Below the pieces are notes generated by a model. That model had not been told where the DNA came from. It worked only from the letters and a program-made list of their open reading frames with translations, and searched no databases. The translations under genes and the position numbers were made by a program. Below, piece after piece: positions 7,170 to 14,217 of a stretch of DNA of 52,114 nucleotides (position 1 is its first letter; every line of letters starts with the position of its first letter). Where the stretch lies: positions 1 through 52,114 of the IMG/VR virus record IMGVR_UViG_3300002460_000033. One strand, given 5' to 3'. The stretch is from a virus.

Positions 7170-7685
7170 ATGGGAAAACTAGAGGATAAAATAATAGAAA
7201 AATTTAATGACTATTATGGAAAAAACAATAGTACGGGTTTTTATAAGTATGTTTCTACTAACGAACAAAATGCTATTAAATCCTTCTTTCGCCAAGAGCT
7301 TTTATCTTACAGACGAGAGATAGAGAAAATAAATATTGAAGAAATAACTAAAAATATATACGAAGCAACACGATTAGAAGCAAAGTGGTCTGAAAGAAGT
7401 ATTGTTCCAGAGAAATGGGAAAGCAGAGAGGAAGCGTTTAAAAACCAAATGATTGACCTAATAGAAAAATATTTAAGTTTAAAACGATTACCAACTCCAA
7501 AAGAAGCTCATAATTCTTGGGTTAAAAGTTATTTAAAAATGGGGTGGCGGTATGGTAAGAAAAGAAGCGTAGCTTTAAAAACTCACCCTGATTTAATTTC
7601 TTATGATAAATTACCCAAAGACGAAAAAGACAAAGATGCAATATTCCTTGCCTTTGTAGAGTTGGTGAGGTTGTTAAAAGTTTAA
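7170..7685 (+). CDS. Unknown helical protein
   Basis: 171 residues, charged and helical; the C-terminal third has LPTPKEAHNSW and DLISYDKLPKDEKDKD, similar to the RyR-like domain (NxxxHxxWxxxKxxxGW then HP-x(4)-Y-x-L-x-x-E-x-x-D). Family link from motif only; role in the phage unknown. Confidence 0.55.
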   Translation: MGKLEDKIIEKFNDYYGKNNSTGFYKYVSTNEQNAIKSFFRQELLSYRREIEKINIEEITKNIYEATRLEAKWSERSIVPEKWESREEAFKNQMIDLIEKYLSLKRLPTPKEAHNSWVKSYLKMGWRYGKKRSVALKTHPDLISYDKLPKDEKDKDAIFLAFVELVRLLKV

Positions 7686-7695
7686 CTAATCAATA

Positions 7696-8088
7696 ATGAG
7701 AAATAAAAAATACCACTACTTCTATCCAACTAAAAACTACAATGCCTGTGAGTATTGTGGAATAAGTTCATTCAGTCACAGACATAAAGAAGGAAAACTT
7801 CCTAAAGACTTTGAGAGGATTGAGGAGAAGCCAGAAATGAAAAAAGATTATATAGGGTATGAAGCTTTGGGAAAAAATAAAAGCAGACATTTTATGAAAA
7901 ACGAAATAACCCGTCGTAAAAAAAGCTGGTTCTTTGTACTTTGTCGGAAATTAGGATATAATATAAACTTAGCAAAAGATCGAGCAAAAAAAAAATTTAG
8001 GTTAGAAAGTTTTTCCGACATTCAAGAACATCAACTCAATTACTTAATAGATATATTACTAACGGAACAAGATAAGGAGTGTGAATAA
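7696..8088 (+). CDS. Unknown zinc-knuckle protein
   Basis: 130 residues; CEYCG with H-x-H about nine residues on may bind zinc. The remainder is basic. No family recognised. Confidence 0.5.
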   Translation: MRNKKYHYFYPTKNYNACEYCGISSFSHRHKEGKLPKDFERIEEKPEMKKDYIGYEALGKNKSRHFMKNEITRRKKSWFFVLCRKLGYNINLAKDRAKKKFRLESFSDIQEHQLNYLIDILLTEQDKECE

Positions 8089-8090
8089 AT

Positions 8091-8366
8091 ATGACAACAT
8101 TATTAGCAGGGGGAGGAAAAGAACAAATGCCAACTCAAACACCAACGGCAACCCCAATAGCCACAATTTCACTATTGAAAGCAAGCCCAACCGCAACTAG
8201 ATCAGCTACAATAAAAGCAACAAACCCATTGGTTAAAACCTCTAGTTGGAAAAGCTGGACATTTTCTTTCGTTACAATCCTTTTATTTTTTCTACTTTTA
8301 ATTATTAGAAAATTAATAATAGGGCATAAAAAAGCCAAAAGAATAGCAGAACAAAAAAATATATGA
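8091..8366 (+). CDS. Thr/Pro-rich single-pass membrane protein
   Basis: 91 residues: a T/P/A-rich N-terminal half (TPTATPIATIS), one membrane helix (SFVTILLFFLLLIIRKLII), basic tail. A similar TPT/TPS linker occurs in the transglycosylase at 43019-43795. Likely envelope located. Confidence 0.55.
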   Translation: MTTLLAGGGKEQMPTQTPTATPIATISLLKASPTATRSATIKATNPLVKTSSWKSWTFSFVTILLFFLLLIIRKLIIGHKKAKRIAEQKNI

Positions 8367-8437
8367 GTACATTAAATTGGTATGCGGTATTAATAGGGGT
8401 AATTTTTGGATATTTAATTTATAGATTATTTATCTAA
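8363..8437 (+). CDS. 24-residue membrane peptide
   Basis: Hydrophobic throughout (WYAVLIGVIFGYLIYRLFI), ATGA-coupled to the preceding gene. Could be a holin-like or regulatory peptide. Confidence 0.4.
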   Translation: MSTLNWYAVLIGVIFGYLIYRLFI

Positions 8438-8438
8438 T

Positions 8439-8639
8439 ATGCCCGCTCCTAAAAAACAAGGACAAATACCCATATCTTCTGGTATAACTCATAATTCTAA
8501 ATTCAACTTTTGGGTGATTTATAAATGTTTTAATAAAAAAAATATAGCAGATGGGTGGGACTTTTTTTATTCCAAGGAAAAAGCTGAAGATCACTTTCGA
8601 ACAACAACTTCGGAGCCTATCCCTTCAACACAGGGATAA
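8439..8639 (+). CDS. Unknown small protein
   Basis: 66 residues; YSKEKAEDHF near the C-terminus resembles the end of small phage domains of unknown role. Starts right after the previous stop (TAATATG). Confidence 0.5.
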   Translation: MPAPKKQGQIPISSGITHNSKFNFWVIYKCFNKKNIADGWDFFYSKEKAEDHFRTTTSEPIPSTQG

Positions 8640-8723
8640 CTATTGACACATTTATTACCAGTTTATTACCTTAAATTGTATTTAGGTCGTCACAATAATA
8701 AAATGAAGGGAGGTGAAAAGCTG

Positions 8724-8750
8724 TTGACTCTGTGAGATTAGTGGTATAAT
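8724..8750 (+). promoter_or_regulatory. Promoter, leaderless gene
   Basis: TTGACT (8724-8729), a short 15-base spacer, TATAAT (8745-8750). The next ATG is five bases further, so the message should be leaderless. An unused GGGAGGTGA lies upstream of the promoter. Confidence 0.55.
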
Positions 8751-8755
8751 GGGGT

Positions 8756-9019
8756 ATGGCTGAAGAAAAGAAACTTGATATTGCTGTAAATACTGGCACA
8801 CACATTGGTAGTCGTTATGCACAAATAGTTGGTATTACAGTATCTGATGACGATACAATTACTCTTGATTTTGTATTTGTCCACCCAAGAGAAAAAAACA
8901 AGGGTGAAGTTGTTTCAAGAGTTACAGTACCTCGTAGAGTAGGAGAAGAATTAGCAAAACTAATACAGATAACAGTTAAGGCTCATGACCAAAAAAAGAA
9001 AGGAGTTCAACATGACTAA
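8756..9019 (+). CDS. DUF3467-like protein
   Basis: 87 residues. The pattern DDDTITLDFVFVHPRE, then VVSRVTVPRRVGEELAKLI matches the beta-strand and HPR core of DUF3467 proteins as I know the family. Function unknown; such genes are common in phages and bacteria. Overlaps the next gene by 8 bases. Confidence 0.6.
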   Translation: MAEEKKLDIAVNTGTHIGSRYAQIVGITVSDDDTITLDFVFVHPREKNKGEVVSRVTVPRRVGEELAKLIQITVKAHDQKKKGVQHD

Positions 9020-9281
9020 TTATATTTATGTTCCAACTTCTTCAGATTGGAGCGAACACGATTTCGGAAGAGTATCTGCAAAAGATGTAACGATTGAGGA
9101 TATTACCATAACTCATGATGATATTCCTTTAAATGAAGCAACCCCACGTAAAGAAGTAAAAGAAGCGTTCTTGGACGCAGGTTACACTAAAGCTGTTGTA
9201 GAAAGCATGATTAAAGGGCTTTCTGAACTACCTGAGTATGGTAAAAATACAGATAAGCAAGAACGCAGAGAAGAAGATTAA
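9012..9281 (+). CDS. Unknown acidic protein
   Basis: 89 residues; ATG 9012 lies behind AAAGAAAGGAG. Acidic, helical second half (KEVKEAFLDAGYTKAVVES). The upstream in-frame start at 8985 is less likely. Function unknown. Confidence 0.6.
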   Translation: MTNYIYVPTSSDWSEHDFGRVSAKDVTIEDITITHDDIPLNEATPRKEVKEAFLDAGYTKAVVESMIKGLSELPEYGKNTDKQERREED

Positions 9282-9283
9282 AA

Positions 9284-9340
9284 ATGGTTAATCAAGAAAC
9301 AGGCGAACCACATGAGCAAACAAAGTCCACAACTTTTTGA
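9284..9340 (+). CDS. Possible 18-residue peptide
   Basis: A short frame (MVNQETGEPHEQTKSTTF) directly behind the previous stop. No independent evidence of function; it runs towards the convergent methyltransferase gene. Confidence 0.2.
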   Translation: MVNQETGEPHEQTKSTTF

Positions 9341-9358
9341 TGTATTTCTGACATATAT

Positions 9359-10342
9359 TTATAGTAGCTGTTCCTTAACAGAAATTGCTAACGCCTCCAT
9401 CATAGGGACACACACAGAGTTTCCCAACTGCTTGTATAAATGTCCGTTTTTACTAATACGTTTGAAACTATCAGGAAAACCCATTAGCCTAAAGCATTCA
9501 TCGATTGTTAGCTTTCTAACTGTTTTATCATCGTATATCCAAAATCTTCCTGATGTTTCCTGCGAAGGTAGTGTTGGGTGTGTGCCATCGATATGATAAA
9601 TTCTGTTTGGTTGCTTATGAACTCTTGATAAATGTTCAGTATTTGGTCTAACACCTGCCTTTCTTATAGACCTATTTCTATGTCCGCAAAAGATTAAGCC
9701 ACTTTTTTGCGTCTTCCATAAGTGCTTCGGAAGAATGGTGTACTCACTCTTTGGTAAATACTCAAAGTTACCTTTTTTATCAAGAATGTCTTTGATGAGC
9801 TTATGTTCTTTTAATGTAATTTTATTAAAGTCAAACTTCGCCTTTTTTGAAGCAATTATGATAATTCTTTCTCTATTTTGAGCAACTCCGAAATCTAAAG
9901 CATTAAGCACTTTCCAAGTAACAAAATAGCCTTCATCTTCAAGTGCCTTTATAATTACCTTAAGGGTATTGCCTTTGTCGTGATACTTTAAGTGCTTAAC
10001 ATTTTCGAGAAAAACGACTTCTGGTTTTTTTGCTCTAACAATTTCTAAGATACTAAAGAACAGAGTACCTCTTGTGTCTTCAAATCCCTTCATCTTTCCA
10101 CTTATTGAGAATGGTTGACAAGGGAAGCCCGCACAAATAACACTATGATTAGGTATTGATTTATAAACTGTTTTCGTTATATCTCCATCAGGCGTTTCAT
10201 CAAAATTAGCCTCATATGTTTTGACGCACTCTGGTTCAATCTCTGATGAATAAACACAATAACCTCCTGCTTTTTCAAAGCCCAATCTAATACCGCCAAT
10301 TCCAGAGAATAGGTCTATAAAATGAAAACTCGCCTGTTTCAC
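9359..10342 (-). CDS. dcm: DNA cytosine-C5 methyltransferase
   Basis: Transfers methyl from S-adenosylmethionine to C5 of cytosine in DNA. 327 residues with the ordered motifs: I (DLFSGIGGIRLGFEKAGG), IV (GFPCQPFS with catalytic Cys), VI (FLENVKHL), VIII (NRERIIIIA), X (LGNSVCVP). The target-recognition region is short, as in phage enzymes. GTG start, overlapped by a leader peptide. Probably protects phage DNA from host restriction; the sequence methylated cannot be read from the protein. Confidence 0.95.
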   Translation of the reverse strand: MKQASFHFIDLFSGIGGIRLGFEKAGGYCVYSSEIEPECVKTYEANFDETPDGDITKTVYKSIPNHSVICAGFPCQPFSISGKMKGFEDTRGTLFFSILEIVRAKKPEVVFLENVKHLKYHDKGNTLKVIIKALEDEGYFVTWKVLNALDFGVAQNRERIIIIASKKAKFDFNKITLKEHKLIKDILDKKGNFEYLPKSEYTILPKHLWKTQKSGLIFCGHRNRSIRKAGVRPNTEHLSRVHKQPNRIYHIDGTHPTLPSQETSGRFWIYDDKTVRKLTIDECFRLMGFPDSFKRISKNGHLYKQLGNSVCVPMMEALAISVKEQLL

Positions 10343-10392
10343 TGCTTGCTCTTTTTTGTCCTGAATTGTCTGAGGCTAAATTTGTTATTCAT
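10339..10392 (-). CDS. Leader peptide coupled to the methyltransferase
   Basis: 17 codons (MNNKFSLRQFRTKKSKQ) starting where the promoter at 10399-10427 should begin transcription. Its TGA overlaps the methyltransferase GTG (GTGA). Looks like a leaderless upstream frame feeding ribosomes to the main gene. Confidence 0.4.
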   Translation of the reverse strand: MNNKFSLRQFRTKKSKQ

Positions 10393-10398
10393 AGCCTC

Positions 10399-10427
10399 AT
10401 TCTAACATAGCATTTCCCTGTTGTCAA
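10399..10427 (-). promoter_or_regulatory. Promoter of the methyltransferase
   Basis: Minus strand TTGACA (10427-10422), 17 bases, TAGAAT (10404-10399). Confidence 0.75.
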
Positions 10428-10491
10428 GGGATAAGTGCCACAACTTCTTCTTGACAAAACCTCTTTAGCAACATAACCTTAGATAAGGTGT

Positions 10492-10917
10492 ATGTTGAAT
10501 AAAATTATAAATCAACAAGGTCAAAAAGCATATCAAAGGGGAAATGACCGAGAAGATAGAAGTCTTGTTTATAGAGACTGGCTTCGAAGAATTGAAACAA
10601 ATGGTTTTTGGTGTGATTTGGACTTCGTAAAGTGGAAATATAAAGATGGACAACTTCAACCCGTCGCAGTAACCGACCTTACAAGAACCGATTCGGATAA
10701 TGTTTCTAGTGGATATTTATTTGCAATTATTCAACGCGTACTTTACCGCGATAAACAGGGAGCCATGCTTCAGAAAATAGGAGAACTTCTTAATATTCCA
10801 GTATTCTTAGTTTTGTATCCGAAATCAATGGGGTGGATTAAGACTTACTTTTTTAAAGAAGGAGAGTGGAAACATTTCTCCCTAAAAGAGTGGTCTAATT
10901 TTTTGACTACACTTTGA
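10492..10917 (+). CDS. PD-(D/E)XK nuclease-like protein
   Basis: 141 residues. Region CDLDFVKWKYKDGQLQPVAV, with a preceding RDWLRRIE helix and a final SFLTTL-like tail, has the layout of small PD-(D/E)XK enzymes of phages. The usual E-x-K is replaced by TDLTR, so it may be catalytically altered. TTGACA at 10451 with a weak TAACCT may drive it. Next to the methyltransferase: a paired restriction-type nuclease is possible but unproven. Confidence 0.45.
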   Translation: MLNKIINQQGQKAYQRGNDREDRSLVYRDWLRRIETNGFWCDLDFVKWKYKDGQLQPVAVTDLTRTDSDNVSSGYLFAIIQRVLYRDKQGAMLQKIGELLNIPVFLVLYPKSMGWIKTYFFKEGEWKHFSLKEWSNFLTTL

Positions 10918-10987
10918 GCCCCCACGAAGAGTCGAACTCCGAACTACTACTTACGAAGTAGCTGGTATACCTTTTACCTATAAGGGC
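10917..10987 (-). tRNA. tRNA-Thr(CGT)
   Basis: Acceptor GCCCTTA/TGGGGGC, anticodon loop TTCGTAA, T-loop TTCGACT. CCA not encoded. First of three threonine tRNAs with different anticodons in a row. Confidence 0.85.
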
Positions 10988-11062
10988 TGGAGCTAAAGGA
11001 CAGAATCGAACTGTCGGTCTTCCCCTTACCAAGGGGACATTTTGCCTCTAAACTACTCTAGC
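10988..11062 (-). tRNA. tRNA-Thr(GGT)
   Basis: Acceptor GCTAGAG/CTTTAGC, anticodon loop TTGGTAA in a TCCCC/GGGGA stem, T-loop TTCGATT, CCA encoded. Confidence 0.9.
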
Positions 11063-11064
11063 AC

Positions 11065-11139
11065 TGGAGCTATCAAGATGATTTGAACACCTCTACCCGC
11101 ATTACAAGAGCGGAATTTTTCCTACTAAATTATGATAGC
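11065..11139 (-). tRNA. tRNA-Thr(TGT)
   Basis: Acceptor GCTATCA/TGATAGC, loop CTTGTAA, T-loop TTCAAAT, CCA encoded. Position 31-39 is a T-T mismatch. Confidence 0.85.
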
Positions 11140-11213
11140 TGGTTACAAGGCTAGGAGTTGAACCTAGTCCAAAAGTTTATGAGGCTTTTATGCTAACCGT
11201 ACACCACCTTGTA
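11140..11213 (-). tRNA. tRNA-Met or Ile2 (CAT)
   Basis: Acceptor TACAAGG/CCTTGTA, loop CTCATAA, T-loop TTCAACT, CCA encoded. Lacks the three G-C pairs of initiators, so elongator Met or lysidine-type Ile. Confidence 0.85.
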
Positions 11214-11218
11214 ATTAG

Positions 11219-11290
11219 TAGCAACTGTGTGAATCGAACACACGACCAACCGCTTATGAAACGGTGATTCTACCACTAAATTAAGTTGCC
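11219..11290 (-). tRNA. tRNA-Met or Ile2 (CAT), second copy
   Basis: Acceptor GGCAACT/AGTTGCT, loop TTCATAA in an ACCGT/GCGGT stem, T-loop TTCGATT. Distinct sequence from its neighbour; CCA not encoded. Confidence 0.85.
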
Positions 11291-11331
11291 TAATCTATGT
11301 AAATTTTCAAATCTATGCAAATCTACGTATG

Positions 11332-11403
11332 CTCCTCCCCCGCGATTTGAACGCGGAACCTCAGAGTTAACAGCTCTTTGCTCAACCGTTGAGCTAGAGA
11401 GGA
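11332..11403 (-). tRNA. tRNA-Asn(GTT)
   Basis: Acceptor TCCTCTC/GGGAGGA, D-arm GCTC/GAGC with GG, loop CTGTTAA, T-loop TTCAAAT, discriminator G as usual for Asn. Confidence 0.9.
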
Positions 11404-11404
11404 T

Positions 11405-11426
11405 AAAAAAAACCGCCTTTCGGCGG
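11405..11426 (-). terminator. Rho-independent terminator inside the tRNA cluster
   Basis: CCGCC TTTC GGCGG hairpin followed on the minus strand by eight T, immediately upstream of tRNA-Asn. It would end or attenuate transcripts from the tRNAs to its right; the six tRNAs to its left then need read-through or another promoter. Confidence 0.8.
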
Positions 11427-11553
11427 GTGTTTTCAAATCGAAAAGACCACGCCTAAGCGCTTAGTGTCATATTATTAGTTGTGGTCGTTGAAATTTTCAT
11501 TTTCTAAAATTGGTAAATTTTACACACTGTATTTTCTATTATTATAGAAAACT

Positions 11554-11627
11554 TGGAGCGGAATGCGAGAATCGAACTCGCCACTATTCGTTGGCAACGA
11601 ATCGTACTGCCAATGTACTAATCCCGC
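11554..11627 (-). tRNA. tRNA-Gly(GCC)
   Basis: Acceptor GCGGGAT/ATTCCGC, loop TTGCCAA in ATTCG/CGAAT, T-loop TTCGATT, U73 and CCA encoded. Confidence 0.9.
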
Positions 11628-11971
11628 TTGTGTGGACAATAACCATAAAAACCGTAACTTTGATTACAATTGTGACAAAGAACCCTATATCCTGTTGGAA
11701 AATTATTTCTCTTTAACCAAAGATAAAAAGCCATTCCTCTCACAGTTTTTCTTTGTTGTGTCCCCCCACCATTAATGTGGTCTATTGATAAAAATTCAAC
11801 ATTATCTTCGGAACAACAATAACACTTTAATTCTCCCTTTCCATAATAGAGTAAAACTTGTTCTCGTAATTTTATTCTATATTTCCTACAGTCAGCTATG
11901 TTTTTTTCTCTATTTTTTTGACAATATTCCCGTTGATATTTAAGAAATTGTTGATGATCTTTATATGGCAT
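11618..11971 (-). CDS. HNH endonuclease
   Basis: 117 residues. Basic helix (KYQREYCQKNREKN), CYCC, SIDHINGGG, then LCHNCNQSYG: zinc-stabilised HNH nuclease. The stop lies inside tRNA-Gly, a typical homing position next to a tRNA. Closely resembles the larger HNH protein at 38884-39543, which shares IDHINGGG, WLKKNNFP and GCPHK. Confidence 0.9.
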   Translation of the reverse strand: MPYKDHQQFLKYQREYCQKNREKNIADCRKYRIKLREQVLLYYGKGELKCYCCSEDNVEFLSIDHINGGGTQQRKTVRGMAFYLWLKRNNFPTGYRVLCHNCNQSYGFYGYCPHKRD

Positions 11972-12017
11972 ATCAACAATTATACCACGGTTTTGTTATA
12001 AAGTCAACTAATCCCGC

Positions 12018-12509
12018 TTAATCAAACCATTTATAATATTCAAATTTCTCTTTCTCTTTTATTATAAGCAACGGTAAACCAATTTGCAAGCGGAACCAAT
12101 TCATAAAAATTCTGCCTGTCCTACCGTTTCCGTCAATAAAAGGGTGAATTCCTTCATACTGAACATGAAAACCTTGACTCAAATGTTCCCCTTCCTTCTC
12201 TTTCCACTTCTTTTTAAGTGCCTCATTAACTCTCTTTATCCATTCTCCAACTAATTCTTCAACCACAAACCAAGGTTTTGCTTTATGACCCCCGATGTAA
12301 ACGTCTTGCTTTCTAAATTTACCTCTTTCATTTGCTAAGAGTGGTCGGTTCTTCATCAAAATTTGGTGTGTCTTTAAAATAACATAGAAATTCATTTTAG
12401 GTTGTTTTTCTACGTACTCCCAAGCATAAAACGCCTGTAAAAGACTGTCCGCGCTCCACTCATTTTCAATCGCGTTACTCTCCTTGAGAAATTCTAAAAT
12501 CTCATTCAT
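12018..12509 (-). CDS. fic: Fic-domain protein (AMP- or phosphotransferase)
   Basis: 163 residues. The Fic motif HPFIDGNGRTGR is intact (catalytic His, anion-binding GNGR), so it should transfer AMP or a related group to protein hydroxyls. Near the N-terminus SNAIEN matches the inhibitory S-x-x-x-E-N helix motif, so it probably restrains itself. The ATG overlaps the encoded CCA of tRNA-Lys (CCATG), so the message begins at the tRNA end. Target unknown; may act on host translation or a defence factor. Confidence 0.9.
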   Translation of the reverse strand: MNEILEFLKESNAIENEWSADSLLQAFYAWEYVEKQPKMNFYVILKTHQILMKNRPLLANERGKFRKQDVYIGGHKAKPWFVVEELVGEWIKRVNEALKKKWKEKEGEHLSQGFHVQYEGIHPFIDGNGRTGRIFMNWFRLQIGLPLLIIKEKEKFEYYKWFD

Positions 12510-12585
12510 GGTGAGTCTCCTGAGACTCGAACTCAGATACTCCTGCTTAAAAGGCAGGCGCTACGGCCTGTTTAGCTAGAGACCC
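12509..12585 (-). tRNA. tRNA-Lys(TTT)
   Basis: Acceptor GGGTCTC/GAGACTC, loop CTTTTAA in CCTGC/GCAGG, T-loop TTCGAGT, A73 and CCA encoded. The CCA overlaps the fic start codon. Confidence 0.92.
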
Positions 12586-12748
12586 TTTCACAACTTTCCC
12601 AAAAATGTTTTAATTGGGAAATTATATTATAAAGATAAGTACCGCGTTCAGGTTCTTTTAACGCCTTCTTTACCCAATTTACTAATTCCCGATTATAAGA
12701 GTCAGATTCTTCTTTAGAAAGAGCCCTCATATAATTTGCCTGATTCAT
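12572..12748 (-). CDS. Small protein between tRNAs
   Basis: 58 residues, helical and charged (RALSKEESDSYNRELVNWVK). Ends 14 bases inside tRNA-Lys. Starts two bases after tRNA-Phe's CCA, with no ribosome binding site, so expression is uncertain. Confidence 0.4.
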   Translation of the reverse strand: MNQANYMRALSKEESDSYNRELVNWVKKALKEPERGTYLYNIISQLKHFWESCERVSS

Positions 12749-12749
12749 A

Positions 12750-12825
12750 TGGTGCCAACTGAACGAATCGAACGTTCCTGTTCCGCTCTTCAGGCGGACG
12801 CATAAACCATTGTTGCTAAATTGGC
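12750..12825 (-). tRNA. tRNA-Phe(GAA)
   Basis: Acceptor GCCAATT/AGTTGGC, loop CTGAAGA in TCCGC/GCGGA, T-loop TTCGATT, A73 and CCA encoded. Confidence 0.92.
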
Positions 12826-12928
12826 ATAGGAAGGGTTGATAGATACCGATTCAGAGTCACACTGACCTTAAAACTATGCTGTCTGGCGGAAACGCCGCCA
12901 CTTTCGTTTTTTAATTTCCCCTTCTCAG
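12826..12928 (-). other. Gene-free tRNA spacer with hairpin
   Basis: About 100 bases between tRNA-Phe and tRNA-Asp hold a GGCGG/CCGCC hairpin, then ACAGCATAG and ATCAAC words. Ends GAAGGG/CCCTTC could close a fold. No gene or tRNA can be built. Confidence 0.35.
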
Positions 12929-13000
12929 CGCTCCGTAGCGGTTACGCTCCGCTTATTTCGTTCGTGACAGGAACGCGTCTTACTAGTCGACCAACGAAGC
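12929..13000 (-). tRNA. tRNA-Asp(GTC) with altered elbow
   Basis: Acceptor GCTTCGT/ACGGAGC, loop CTGTCAC in CGTTC/GAACG, G73. The T-arm AGCGG/CCGCT is intact but its loop is AGCGTAA instead of TTCRANY, and the D-loop has TAGTAA with no GG pair. Directly follows the CCA of tRNA-Gln. Confidence 0.85.
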
Positions 13001-13074
13001 TGGTTACCCTAAATGGGGTTGAACCATTATTTTTAGTTTCAGAAACTAACGTCCTACCATTAGACGACTGGGTA
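13001..13074 (-). tRNA. tRNA-Gln(CTG)
   Basis: Acceptor TACCCAG/TAGGGTA (one A-A mismatch), loop TTCTGAA in TTAGT/ACTAA, T-loop TTCAACC, CCA encoded. Confidence 0.9.
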
Positions 13075-13109
13075 ATTTGGGAGCCCTTAAACTCCCAACA
13101 CTTCACTTG

Positions 13110-13385
13110 TTAGAAATTTCTAGGCGCTCTTGGTCTTGCAACATTAACAATAATTTTTCGTCCCTCTATATCCTTTCCATTAGCTTCTAATGCTTTTTGA
13201 GCATCTTCTTCTTTAGCAAACGTAACAAATCCAAAACCCTTTGACCTTCCAGACATTCTATCATTAATCACAATCGCCTCAACAATCTCACCGTAAGAAT
13301 CAAAAAATGCTTTCAAGGAGTCATTATTAACTGACCACGGGAGACCTCCCACAAACAATTTGTTTTTATCCATCTTTGTACTCAC
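13110..13385 (-). CDS. RNA-recognition-motif (RRM) protein
   Basis: 91 residues, a single RRM: RNP2 is LFVGGL (residues 10-15), RNP1 is KGFGFVTF near residue 50, with the aromatic residues that stack on RNA bases intact. Binds single-stranded RNA. Single-RRM proteins are known in cyanobacteria and other bacteria but are unusual in phages. Its place in the tRNA array points to tRNA or tmRNA handling, an inference from position only. Confidence 0.9.
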   Translation of the reverse strand: MSTKMDKNKLFVGGLPWSVNNDSLKAFFDSYGEIVEAIVINDRMSGRSKGFGFVTFAKEEDAQKALEANGKDIEGRKIIVNVARPRAPRNF

Positions 13386-13414
13386 CCCTATTCATAGTTT
13401 ATTGGTTAAACTAG

Positions 13415-13485
13415 TTCCGAGAGATGGGGTCGAACCACCGTTCAGACTTTCAAAGAGTCGAAGCCTACCATTAGCTGACCTCGGA
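13415..13485 (-). tRNA. tRNA-Gln(TTG)
   Basis: Acceptor TCCGAGG/TCTCGGA, loop CTTTGAA, T-loop TTCGACC. CCA not encoded. Confidence 0.9.
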
Positions 13486-13490
13486 ATATG

Positions 13491-13562
13491 TTTTCTGAGG
13501 AGAAATCGAATCTCCATCTCAGACTTAGGAAATCTGTGCTCTGTCCATTGAACTATCAGAAA
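13491..13562 (-). tRNA. tRNA-Arg(CCT)
   Basis: Acceptor TTTCTGA/TCAGAAA, loop TTCCTAA in CAGAT/GTCTG, T-loop TTCGATT. CCA not encoded. Confidence 0.9.
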
Positions 13563-13566
13563 TATG

Positions 13567-13638
13567 TGCCCCCAGAATGAATCGAACATTCAGCTAACCC
13601 TTAGAAGGGGTTCATTTTATCCGTTGAACTATGTGGGC
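13567..13638 (-). tRNA. tRNA-Arg(TCT)
   Basis: Acceptor GCCCACA/TGGGGGC, loop CTTCTAA in AACCC/GGGTT, T-loop TTCGATT. One A-G mismatch in the acceptor. Confidence 0.9.
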
Positions 13639-13898
13639 TATTCTTTTGGAACTTTATAATATTTCTTTTTTACTAATTTTCTAATATCATCCAATTCATC
13701 TTTTGTAACATCTTTAAAATCATACTCACTGCGAAATTTATCCCATTCTTTTGTTCTTTTACAAAAAAATCTTATTTCCTCTATATTATACTGTTCGGTG
13801 TCAATAAATACTTCTATTCTACCACCCGCCCAATCTTCATATTTAGGATTAAAAATACCTTCTTCAATAAATGATAAAAAATATTCTCCTTTTTTCAT
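13638..13898 (-). CDS. Unknown protein between tRNAs
   Basis: 86 residues, acidic N-terminal part, C-terminal lysine-rich helix. Squeezed between tRNA-Glu and tRNA-Arg with one base shared. No family recognised. Confidence 0.55.
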   Translation of the reverse strand: MKKGEYFLSFIEEGIFNPKYEDWAGGRIEVFIDTEQYNIEEIRFFCKRTKEWDKFRSEYDFKDVTKDELDDIRKLVKKKYYKVPKE

Positions 13899-13899
13899 G

Positions 13900-13970
13900 T
13901 GTTGCTTAAGGGTTCCGCCCCCTTCTTTGTAGAATGAGAATCTACTTTCCTACTACTAGAAGAAAGCAAC
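13900..13970 (-). tRNA. tRNA-Glu(CTC) with altered elbow
   Basis: Acceptor GTTGCTT/AAGCAAC, loop TTCTCAT in GTAGA/TCTAC. T-arm AAGGG/CCCTT carries loop GGCGGAA, not TTC; D-loop TAGTAGTAG lacks a canonical GG. Confidence 0.8.
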
Positions 13971-14052
13971 TGGGGTGTTCGACGGGATTCGAACCCGCGT
14001 GAAATGACCACTTTCACAGAGTGGCGACTTAAGCCTCTTGTCAACGAACACC
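13971..14052 (-). tRNA. tRNA-His(GTG)
   Basis: Acceptor GTGTTCG/CGAACAC with an extra G-1 facing C73 (the histidine identity pair), loop CTGTGAA in CCACT/AGTGG, T-loop TTCGAAT, CCA encoded. Confidence 0.93.
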
Positions 14053-14056
14053 AGAG

Positions 14057-14127
14057 TGCTCTAACGCGGTAACGCTCCGCGACTAAAAGGCTGAAAACCT
14101 ATTGTTCTGCTACTAAACTATTAGAGC
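14057..14127 (-). tRNA. tRNA-Glu(TTC) with altered elbow
   Basis: Acceptor GCTCTAA/TTAGAGC, loop TTTTCAG, T-arm CGCGG/CCGCG with loop AGCGTTA. D-loop TAGTAGCAG lacks GG. One T-T mismatch in the anticodon stem. Confidence 0.8.
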
Positions 14128-14213
14128 TGGTAGGCCCGAAAGGACTTGAACCTTCAATGCTTTTTAGGCACTTCCTTTTAAGAGAAGCGTGTTTTCCATT
14201 TCACCACAGGCCC
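14128..14213 (-). tRNA. tRNA-Leu(TAA)
   Basis: Class II tRNA with long variable arm, loop CTTAAAA in CTTCT/GGAAG, T-loop TTCAAGT, CCA encoded. Confidence 0.92.
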
Positions 14214-14217
14214 TTAG

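Noticed and set aside
11510-11775. Plus-strand frames across tRNA-Gly and the HNH gene
   Set aside because: They read antisense through a tRNA and an intact HNH gene, so they are shadows.
12826-12928. tracrRNA-like sequence (ACAGCATAG with TTTTAA and ATCAAC)
   Set aside because: Short word similarity to the Streptococcus tracrRNA only; no Cas gene or CRISPR repeat lies in the window.
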